Positions 1 through 5,285 of a stretch of 5,285 nt of DNA are shown in pieces. The translations under genes were made by a program, and so were the position numbers. Location: assembly GCA_013824215.1 (NCBI GenBank), contig PNNM01000085.1, positions 1 through 5,285 on the forward strand, written 5' to 3'. The notes under the pieces were generated by a model that was given only the letters and a program-made list of their open reading frames with translations, was not told the origin of the DNA and did not search any database. Source of the stretch: Coriobacteriaceae bacterium. Its GTDB lineage: Bacteria; Actinomycetota; Coriobacteriia; Anaerosomatales; D1FN1-002. Every line of letters starts with the position of its first letter. The first letter of the stretch is position 1.

Positions 1-1075
1 CAAGGCCGCTCGTGTTCAGGGATCCCGCGAAGACCCGGTCCCCCTCGGCCTTGCCGACGGGCACGGACTCGCCCGTCACCGGCGACTCGTCGACCGCGGA
101 GTTCCCCGAGATCACCGTGCCGTCCAGAGCGATGCGCTCCCCCGGCCTGACGACCATGGTCTCGCCGACCGCGGCCTCGGCCGGCCCCACCTCCACCTCG
201 GCGGCACGCCGCCTGAGGCGCACCGTCGGAGGCGTCAGGTCCATCAGGTCGCGTATCGAGCGGCGCGTCCGGGCCAGCGAGCGGGACTCCAGGGTGCCGC
301 CGAGCGCGAACAGGAAGACGACCGTCGCACCCTCGGCCCACTCGCCGATCGCGGCGGCGCCGACCACCGCGATCGCCATCAGCACGTTCATGTCGAGCAT
401 GCGCGCCTTGAGTGACACCCACGCGCGGCGCCACGTGACCGTCCCGCCCGCGACGATGGCCAGCGCGTAGAACACGGTCGACGCGACCTCGGGCACGGCC
501 GGACCCGCTCGTCCGATCAGCCAGCCGAGGACGATCAGCCCGCCGCCTGAGGCCACCGCCAGCTCGCTGCGGTGCGCTTCGAACCAGGTCGGCGCCGGCA
601 CCCCGGCGCCTTCGGCCTCACCGGGCTCACCGAGCGCCTCGATGCCGTGACCGGTACCGCGCACCACCGCCACGGCGGCCGCGCGCGGGTCCGTGGCGGG
701 ATCGTACTCGAGCAGCATGGTGCCGGAGGCGAAGTTCACCTCGGCGCTCACCACCCCGTCCAGCTTCTCCACGGACTTGGCCACGGTCCGCGCGCAGTCG
801 GGTCAATCGAGGCCGGTGAGGCGATAGGCGGCATGTGCGACGGAACCGAAGAGCTCGTAGCCGAGACGTTCGGCCTCGGCGCGCAGGTCCTCGTCGGACA
901 TCAGGTCCGCGTCGTAGGCGACCTCGGCGTCGCCGGCGCCCGAGTCGCAGTCCACCGACAGGATGCCGGGCACGCCGCCGAGCGCGTCGCAGAGCCTGCC
1001 GACGCACTGCGTGCAGTACTCCGGCGAGGCCATGAGCGAGGCGATCTTCAGGGTGGCGACGCGGCGATCGGGCAT
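1..1075 (-). CDS. Heavy-metal P1B-type ATPase with predicted selenocysteine in its second HMA domain (N-terminal part, cut by window edge)
   Basis: Predicted membrane pump that exports or moves soft or transition metal ions using ATP. Numbering from ATG at 1075: a first HMA domain (about 6-75) has C21-T-Q-C24 in place of the usual metal loop. A second HMA domain (about 83-150) reads R-L-T-G-L-D-(UGA91)-P-D-C94-A-R-T-V. Hydrophobic helices follow at about 172-190, 197-214 and 230-262, including L-D-M-N-V-L-M and G-E-W-A-E-G-A, typical of Zn/Cd/Pb-type (CadA/ZntA-like) pumps. The actuator loop D-E-S-P-V-T-G-E-S lies at 329-337. The CPx helix, phosphorylation site and nucleotide domain lie beyond the left edge, so metal specificity cannot be read directly. 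UGA91 is the only in-frame stop in 358 codons and sits at a metal-ligand cysteine position, so I annotate it as selenocysteine. A GTG at 1099 preceded by GGAG nine bases upstream is an alternative start adding eight residues. If UGA were a true stop, this would be a split or broken gene. Confidence 0.85.
770..792 (-). promoter_or_regulatory. Putative bacterial SECIS hairpin in the ATPase coding sequence
   Basis: In the mRNA, CGCGGAC (792-786) pairs with GUCCGUG (776-770) to make a 7-bp stem with one G-U pair, closing a 9-nt loop CGUGGCCAA (785-777). Ten bases separate the UGA from the stem and 17 separate it from the apical loop. The second loop base is G, as in bacterial SECIS elements recognised by SelB, where a G in the first two loop positions and a UGA-to-loop distance of roughly 16-37 nt are usual. 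The hairpin lies within codons for R-T-V-A-K-S-V. In GC-rich DNA short hairpins are common by chance, so the position and loop base carry more weight than the stem alone. Confidence 0.6.
803..805 (-). other. In-frame UGA predicted to be recoded as selenocysteine (Sec91 of the P-type ATPase)
   Basis: The codon follows G-L-D and precedes P-D-C-A-R-T-V, so it replaces the first cysteine of the HMA-domain C-x-x-C metal site. The frames before and after it are the same, with no insertion or deletion, and HMA sequence continues smoothly through it (strand 1 before, helix and V-S-A-E-V-N-F strand after). UGA is followed by C, a weak termination context, and by a hairpin at SECIS-like spacing. A TGC-to-TGA sequencing error or nonsense mutation is the main alternative. 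No selA, selB, selC or selD gene is present in this window to confirm that the host decodes Sec. Confidence 0.78.
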
Positions 1076-1081
1076 GTCCGA

Positions 1082-1087
1082 AGTATA
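1082..1087 (-). promoter_or_regulatory. Possible -10 element for the ATPase gene (leaderless-type arrangement)
   Basis: On the minus strand TATACT is followed by exactly six bases and then the ATG at 1075. That is the TANNNT-to-start spacing seen for leaderless transcripts in actinobacteria. No convincing -35 is visible 17 bases upstream, and no Shine-Dalgarno precedes this ATG. If translation starts at GTG 1099 instead, this hexamer lies inside the coding sequence and the call is wrong. Confidence 0.35.
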
Positions 1088-1140
1088 CGTCGGGCTCACC
1101 GCGCAGCGCTCCGGGAGTAGACTGATGAAGGGACGCTTCG

Positions 1141-1148
1141 GGGGGAGG
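1141..1148 (+). promoter_or_regulatory. Strong ribosome binding site that decides the TTG start at 1156
   Basis: GGGGGAGG lies seven bases upstream of a TTG codon at 1156. This spacing supports TTG as the true start of the phosphotransferase-like gene, and the protein then begins directly at the first strand of the ATP-binding domain. A TAGACT hexamer at 1118-1123 could be the -10 of its promoter, without a clear -35. Confidence 0.7.
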
Positions 1149-1155
1149 CCCGTCC

Positions 1156-3786
1156 TTGTCGTATCGGATCGTCATCCCGCTGGCCGAGGCCGACGTCGCG
1201 TCGTGCGGACCGAAGGCGGCGTCGCTGGCCGCCCTCGCGGCCGCCGGACTCGCCGTGCCGGACGCCTTCTGTCTACCCGCCGAGGTCTACCGCCGACACC
1301 TGCTCTCCGCCGACTTGGCCTCGCTGGCCGAGTCGGTGACGGAGGGCGCCGACGCCTCCCTCCTGCACGAGCGCATCGCCTCGGCGGACCTGGACGCCCT
1401 CGTCCTCGACGCGCTGGCAGCCGCTCATCGCACGCTCGGCGGCGGGCCCGTGGCAGCGCGTTCCTCGGCGCTTGCCGAGGACACTCCCGGGCACTCGTTC
1501 GCCGGTCAGCACGGCACGTACTTCTCGTCGGACTTCTCCGAGCTCGCGCAGCACGTGCTCGACTGCTGGGCGTCGCTGTGGTCGGACCGCGCGTACGGGT
1601 ACCGCGAGCGCAACGCGCTCGATCACGCCTCGGCCGCGATGGCAGTCATCGTCCAGAGGCTCGTGCCTGCGGACGCGGCGGGGGTCGCCTTCACCGTCGA
1701 CCCCGTCACGGGAGAGCCACGCGTCGTCGTAGAGGCGTGCCTCGGCATCGGGGAATCGTTGGTCTCGGGCAGGGTGGCGCCCGACCGCTTCGTCTTCTCC
1801 CGTCCCGAGCTGGTACTGGTCGACCGCGAGATCGCCCCCAAGACGCTGCGCCTGACCTCGGACGGCACGGGGCCCGTGCGCGAGGTCTCGGTCGCGCCGC
1901 GGGACGCCTCGCTCCCGGCCATCACCGACGCGCAGGCCGCCGAGGTGGCCGGCATCGCCCTCGCCGCCGAGCGGGTCGTCGGGGGACCCGCCGACACGGA
2001 GTGGGCGCTGCAGGGCACGCGGCTGTGGCTGCTGCAGGCCAGGCCGGTCACGACCTCGGTCGTCCCGCGGCTGCCAACGGGCTACCGTCCGACGATCTGG
2101 AGCAACGTCAACGCCGGGGAGGTCCTGCCGGACGTGGTCACGCCGATGACGTGGTCGGTGATCGGCCCGCTGGCCTCCGGCTTCGTGGACGCACTCCTCG
2201 GCAGGCTCGGCGTGCACGTGGAGATCGACCGGCTCACCACGCTCATCGGTGGGCGCTGCTACTTCAACGCCACGCTGCTGGGCTCCGCCTTCGATCAGAT
2301 CCCGATGGTCGGCGGCGGCCGCGGCGTCACCGGGATCTTCGGCGGCATGGAAGCGTCCGCCGAGCTCCTTCCCGTGCTTCGCCTGCCCCCGGCCGAGGCT
2401 GACGTGGCCAAGGTGAGCCGCGTGCGGGCGTTGCTCGGGATCCCGGTCGTCGCGATCTGGATGCTGCGTCACACCCCGGCCCGCGCACGACGCTTCATCG
2501 AGTCCACCCGGGCCGGGACGCTCACGTTCAGACGCCGCCTCGCCGAGGCCCGCTCCGAGGCGCAGACCGCCGCACTGGTCGGCGACTCCGTGGCGACGCT
2601 GCTCGGCATGACCCACATGCTCGGGTTCACCGGCGTCGGCATGATGCAGTATGGAAGCCTCTCGGCCATGACCCGGCGCTGGCTCGGGGACGAGAGCGGC
2701 ACGCTCGCGAACCGCCTGCTCGCAGGGCAGGGCGGCGTGGACAGCGCCGAGGCGGGCCTCGCGCTCGCGCGACTCGCCTCGCTCGCACGCTCCGAGGCCG
2801 TGGTCGCCGGGGCCGTCGCCGGACCTGGTGGCTGGGCCGCCGTCCGAGAGAGGCTCGAGGCGGTCGCGACGACCACGCCCGGCACGGCGCTGCTGCTCGA
2901 AGCGTGGGCGGCGTTCATGGCCGAGCACGGCCACCACGCGCGCGGCGAGCTCGAACTGGCAACGCCTCGATGGGCCGAACAGCCCGACGACGTGCTCGAA
3001 ACGGTCCGCGCGCTCATGTCCGCGCCGGAAGCCACGGACCTCGCCATCGCCCACGAGCGTCGTGCCGCCGAGGCCGCGCAGACCGAGGCGGACATCCGGC
3101 GACACCTCGATCCGGTACGGCGCGCGGCGTTCCGCTGGACGCTCGAGCAGGCGCGGCTCGGCGCCCGCACGCGTGAGAACGTCAAGAACGAGGGCGTGCG
3201 CAGCCTGGCGGCCGGGCGGCAGGCACTGCTCGCCCTCGGGGGACACATGACCGCCAGGCGCCTGCTCGCACACCCTGACGACATCTTCTTCCTGCGCTTC
3301 GCCGAGCTCGACGCGGTCAGGTCGGGTCGCACGGACGCCCGTCCGCTCGTCGCGGCGCGGCGCGCGCAGTACGAACGCGACCTCGCCCTCGCCCCTCCCC
3401 CCGTGGTGGTGGGCGAGTGGGACGGCCGGGGATTCACCGTGCAGCCGGCCGAGGGTGACGAACTCCACGGCCTGCCGGTCAGCCACGGTGTTGCCCGCGG
3501 GCGCGCCCGCGTCATCCGGAGCCTGCGCGACGGCGAGCGGGTGCGGCCCGGCGAGATCCTCGTGGCCCCGTTCACCGATCCGGGGTGGACCCCGTACTTC
3601 GTCCCGGCAGCGGCGATCGTGGTGGACATGGGAGGCCTGCTCAGCCACGGCAGCATCATCGCCCGCGAGTACGGTCTCCCGGCCGTGGTCAACGTCGGCC
3701 CCGCCACCGCGACTATCCGCACGGGTGACCTGATCGAGGTCGACGGCGATTCGGGCACGGTGCGCATCCTCGAACGCGCGGAGTGA
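1156..3786 (+). CDS. PEP synthase / rifampicin phosphotransferase-like enzyme (ATP-grasp plus phosphohistidine domain)
   Basis: An 876-residue cytosolic protein that should transfer a phosphate from ATP through a swivelling histidine domain to a substrate. The N-terminal PEP/pyruvate-binding ATP-grasp domain spans about 1-300: G-P-K20-A-A-S-L, V-A-A-R102-S-S-A, the A-G-V-A-F-T-V-D-P-V-T-G-E block and the closing L-L-Q-A-R-P (292-297). A long middle region, about 315-775, begins W-S-N-V-N-A-G-E-V-L-P-D-V-V-T-P-M-T-W. The C-terminal mobile domain carries L-S-H831-G-S-I-I-A-R-E-Y-G-L-P-A-V-V-N, with H831 the predicted phosphorylated residue. The histidine domain is at the very end and there is no C-terminal PEP-binding barrel. 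This matches rifampicin phosphotransferase (Rph) order and length rather than true PEP synthase, in which the histidine domain is central. Rifampicin itself may not be the substrate, because many homologues are uncharacterised. The start is TTG with a strong Shine-Dalgarno. Confidence 0.9.
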   Translation: MSYRIVIPLAEADVASCGPKAASLAALAAAGLAVPDAFCLPAEVYRRHLLSADLASLAESVTEGADASLLHERIASADLDALVLDALAAAHRTLGGGPVAARSSALAEDTPGHSFAGQHGTYFSSDFSELAQHVLDCWASLWSDRAYGYRERNALDHASAAMAVIVQRLVPADAAGVAFTVDPVTGEPRVVVEACLGIGESLVSGRVAPDRFVFSRPELVLVDREIAPKTLRLTSDGTGPVREVSVAPRDASLPAITDAQAAEVAGIALAAERVVGGPADTEWALQGTRLWLLQARPVTTSVVPRLPTGYRPTIWSNVNAGEVLPDVVTPMTWSVIGPLASGFVDALLGRLGVHVEIDRLTTLIGGRCYFNATLLGSAFDQIPMVGGGRGVTGIFGGMEASAELLPVLRLPPAEADVAKVSRVRALLGIPVVAIWMLRHTPARARRFIESTRAGTLTFRRRLAEARSEAQTAALVGDSVATLLGMTHMLGFTGVGMMQYGSLSAMTRRWLGDESGTLANRLLAGQGGVDSAEAGLALARLASLARSEAVVAGAVAGPGGWAAVRERLEAVATTTPGTALLLEAWAAFMAEHGHHARGELELATPRWAEQPDDVLETVRALMSAPEATDLAIAHERRAAEAAQTEADIRRHLDPVRRAAFRWTLEQARLGARTRENVKNEGVRSLAAGRQALLALGGHMTARRLLAHPDDIFFLRFAELDAVRSGRTDARPLVAARRAQYERDLALAPPPVVVGEWDGRGFTVQPAEGDELHGLPVSHGVARGRARVIRSLRDGERVRPGEILVAPFTDPGWTPYFVPAAAIVVDMGGLLSHGSIIAREYGLPAVVNVGPATATIRTGDLIEVDGDSGTVRILERAE

Positions 3787-3807
3787 CCCGCCCGCCCGTC
3801 GTCGCGC

Positions 3808-3813
3808 TATGCT
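3808..3813 (+). promoter_or_regulatory. Possible -10 element (TATGCT) upstream of the membrane-anchored protein gene
   Basis: TATGCT lies 31 bases before the GTG start at 3845. A TGACCC sequence at 3784-3789, overlapping the previous stop codon, is 18 bases upstream and loosely resembles a -35. No terminator-like hairpin is visible in the 58-base gap after 3786, so the gene could equally be co-transcribed with the upstream enzyme. Confidence 0.3.
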
Positions 3814-3832
3814 GTATGCGAGCAACGCGGAC

Positions 3833-3839
3833 GAGGAGG
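3833..3839 (+). promoter_or_regulatory. Ribosome binding site that decides the GTG start at 3845
   Basis: GAGGAGG lies five bases before GTG 3845. The in-frame ATG at 3809 has no comparable site and would put a polar, unconserved-looking 12-residue stretch before the protein, so GTG 3845 is preferred. Confidence 0.7.
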
Positions 3840-3844
3840 CTCGC

Positions 3845-4495
3845 GTGAGGAACTCTGCAGGCAAGCCCATCGCCGGGATCAGCGTCCTGGCGGTCACCGC
3901 CATCGCGATCGGCGCGGCGATGCTGGCAGCGGCGGGCGTGTGGTACCTGCAGTACCAGCAGGTCACTCAGCTCCGCGCCCGCCTCTCCGCGAGCGAGACC
4001 CGGGCGCAGCTCCTCGCGACGCAGCTGGACGAGGCGAAAGACGCGCTGCGGACGGCCACTGAGGGGAGCGCGTCCGGCGCGACGTCGGCGCCCGTGGCCG
4101 AGGAGGACGCCGAGGAGCCCCCGGAGGTCGCCAAGCAGTTCTGCTTCATCAAGGATCTCACCGAGGCCGGCGGGACGTACTCGCTCGTGCTCGACTACGC
4201 GCAGATGCTCAGCGGCAAGGCGGCCGCCGACGCCGCCGCGGCGCGCGGCGAGGAGTCACCGCCGCCGAACGACTACTTCATCGTCAACGACAACCCCAAG
4301 CTCCGGACGCTGCAGGCGGCCTCGGGCGCGAAGGTCACGCTGTACTACGACGGGATGGCCGAGAAGCGCTCCATGACGATCGCCCAGTTCGCGACAATCT
4401 TCGCCGCCAACAGGGACGGCAAGGCCGACGTCCCCTACTACGCCGTCGTCTCCGAAGACGAGGTGCTCTCCCTCGAGGAGCAGTACCTGCCGTAG
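3845..4495 (+). CDS. Membrane-anchored extracytoplasmic protein of unknown function
   Basis: A 216-residue protein with GTG start. After a short basic N-terminus (R2, K7) comes one hydrophobic segment, about 10-35, rich in Ala, Ile and Val and ending W-Y-L. It has no lipobox cysteine, so it is probably an uncleaved anchor or signal-anchor. Residues about 36-72 (Q-L-R-A-R-L, E-T-R-A-Q-L-L, Q-L-D-E-A-K-D-A-L) look like a coiled coil. An acidic, Ala/Pro-rich linker, about 73-96, leads to a globular domain at 97-216 with D-Y-A-Q-M-L-S-G, then D-Y-F-I-V-N-D-N-P-K-L-R-T (143-155) and the C-terminal E-E-Q-Y-L-P. From memory, similar N-x-N-x-K-L-R-T and E-Q-Y-x-P signatures occur in secreted proteins of unknown function in Gram-positive bacteria, but I cannot name the family. 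The orientation with the domain outside the cell is inferred. It converges on uvrB with 12 bases between stop codons. Confidence 0.85.
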   Translation: MRNSAGKPIAGISVLAVTAIAIGAAMLAAAGVWYLQYQQVTQLRARLSASETRAQLLATQLDEAKDALRTATEGSASGATSAPVAEEDAEEPPEVAKQFCFIKDLTEAGGTYSLVLDYAQMLSGKAAADAAAARGEESPPPNDYFIVNDNPKLRTLQAASGAKVTLYYDGMAEKRSMTIAQFATIFAANRDGKADVPYYAVVSEDEVLSLEEQYLP

Positions 4496-4507
4496 AGCGG
4501 GGCCTCG

Positions 4508-5285
4508 CTAGCGCTTGCGCTTGTGCTTCGGCACCCCGTAGGAGCTCCCCCGCCGCGCGCCCTGCTTCAACCGCTGCAGCACATCGTCCTTCGCGCTGCC
4601 CTCCACCTCGCTGCGCAGCCTGACCACCTGGTCGCGCAGGCGCGCGGCCTTCTCGAAGTCGAGCGCCTCGGCCGCACCTGTCATCTCCTCCTCCATCGCC
4701 GCGATGATGCGCAGGACCTCCTCGCGGTCGAGCTTCGCCAGCTCGGCGGCGATGTCGGCGGTGCCCTCGTAGCCCGCCTCAGACTCGCGCACGAACTGCA
4801 CGATGTCGTTGATCGCCTTGCGGATGGTCTGCGGCTCGATCCCGTGCTCGACGTTGTAGGCGGTCTGCTTCGCGCGCCGGCGGTCGGTCTCGCCGATGGC
4901 CAGGCGCATCGAGTCGGTCTCCTTGTCGGCATAGAGGATGACCTGCCCCGAAACGTTGCGGGCGGCGCGCCCGATGGTCTGGATGAGCGAGCGATGGTTG
5001 CGCAGGAACCCCTCCTTGTCCGCGTCCAGGATCGCCACGAGCGAGACCTCGGGCAGATCGAGCCCCTCGCGAAGCAGGTTGATGCCGACGAGGCAGTCGA
5101 ACTCGCCCGCGCGCAGGTCGTGGAGGATCTCCACGCGGTCGAGCGTGCCGATGTCCGCGTGCAGGTACCGCGCCCGCACCCCCTGCTCGAGCAGGTAGTC
5201 GGTGAGGTCCTCGGCCATCTTCTTCGTGAGCGTGGTGACGAGCACGCGCTCCTGGCGCGCCACCCGCTCCTTGATGCGCGCGATG
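4508..5285 (-). CDS. uvrB: Excinuclease ABC subunit B (UvrB), C-terminal part, cut by window edge
   Basis: DNA damage recognition helicase of nucleotide excision repair, working with UvrA and UvrC in the cytoplasm. The visible 258 residues begin I-A-R-I-K-E-R-V and contain the highly conserved R-V-L-V-T-T-L-T-K-K-M-A-E-D-L-T block, helicase motif V (V-G-I-N-L-L-R-E-G-L-D, near 5060-5093), D-A-D-K-E-G-F-L-R and motif VI (Q-T-I-G-R-A-A-R-N, near 4955-4980). The C-terminal UVR motif that binds UvrC is present (A-L-D-F-E-K-A-A-R-L-R-D, near 4620-4670). A basic tail ends K-H-K-R-K-R. The frame stays open to the right window edge, so the GTG at 5263 is internal and the real start lies outside. No defects are seen. 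Confidence 0.97.
   Translation of the reverse strand, partial: IARIKERVARQERVLVTTLTKKMAEDLTDYLLEQGVRARYLHADIGTLDRVEILHDLRAGEFDCLVGINLLREGLDLPEVSLVAILDADKEGFLRNHRSLIQTIGRAARNVSGQVILYADKETDSMRLAIGETDRRRAKQTAYNVEHGIEPQTIRKAINDIVQFVRESEAGYEGTADIAAELAKLDREEVLRIIAAMEEEMTGAAEALDFEKAARLRDQVVRLRSEVEGSAKDDVLQRLKQGARRGSSYGVPKHKRKR

Noticed and set aside
12..470. Plus-strand open frame opposite the ATPase helices and actuator domain
   Set aside because: The complementary strand encodes a clear P-type ATPase with the TGES motif; this frame is Ser/Arg/Thr-rich shadow.
790..815. A frameshift near the TGA as the cause of the interruption
   Set aside because: The HMA sequence before and after is in one frame with the correct spacing (G-L-D-x-P-D-C), so only the single codon is anomalous.
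803..1099. A free-standing 98-residue HMA metallochaperone ending at the TGA
   Set aside because: It would stop just before completing a second HMA motif, and the same frame continues at once with the rest of that HMA domain and an ATPase that has no start or ribosome site of its own.
963..2402. Plus-strand open frame (479 codons) overlapping the start of the phosphotransferase gene
   Set aside because: An Arg/Gly-rich out-of-frame shadow, without domain signal and in conflict with two well-supported genes.
1273..3966. Long minus-strand open frame (897 codons) opposite the phosphotransferase gene
   Set aside because: A typical antisense shadow in GC-rich DNA. Its translation is low-complexity and rich in Arg, Gly and Ala, with no recognisable domain.
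4493..4510. Terminator between the convergent genes
   Set aside because: Only a weak 4-bp AGCG/CGCT pairing with no U-tract on either strand; not enough to call.
5261..5263. GTG as the start of UvrB
   Set aside because: The frame is open with UvrB-like sequence (I-A-R-I-K-E-R) to the window edge, and the protein would lack the ATP-binding half.

Overview
This is a GC-rich window (estimated by eye at around 70%) holding four protein-coding genes, two of them cut by the window ends. Strong purine-rich ribosome binding sites, GTG and TTG starts, high GC and a single-membrane-span extracytoplasmic protein suggest a Gram-positive actinobacterial-type organism. A deep-branching anaerobic actinobacterium (Coriobacteriia or OPB41-like) is a plausible but unproven guess. 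A selenocysteine system in the host, inferred below, would fit an anaerobe.

Layout. (1) Bases 1-1075, minus strand: the N-terminal 358 codons of a heavy-metal P1B-type ATPase, running off the left edge. It has two N-terminal heavy-metal-associated (HMA) domains, three or more membrane helices and the actuator TGES loop. One in-frame TGA at 803-805 interrupts the frame. (2) Bases 1156-3786, plus strand: an 876-residue PEP-synthase/rifampicin-phosphotransferase-like enzyme, divergent from the ATPase across about 80 bases. (3) Bases 3845-4495, plus strand: a membrane-anchored protein of unknown function with a coiled coil and a conserved-looking C-terminal domain. (4) Bases 4508-5285, minus strand: the C-terminal part of UvrB, convergent with gene 3 and only 12 bases from it.

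The main discovery is in gene 1. The TGA falls exactly at the first metal-binding cysteine of the second HMA domain, so the read-through sequence is G-L-D-(UGA)-P-D-C-A where family members have G-[LM]-D-C-x-x-C-A. The frame continues without another stop for 267 codons to the window edge, giving a normal ATPase. Just downstream of the UGA the mRNA can form a 7-bp hairpin with a 9-nt loop that has G as its second loop base, at the spacing expected of a bacterial SECIS element. The best reading is a selenocysteine-containing metal-transporting ATPase with a Sec-x-x-Cys metal site. Conventional gene callers would split it into a 90-98 residue HMA protein and a headless ATPase.

The four genes do not form an obvious pathway. 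The other three look ordinary, although the substrate of the phosphotransferase-like enzyme and the role of the membrane protein are unknown.
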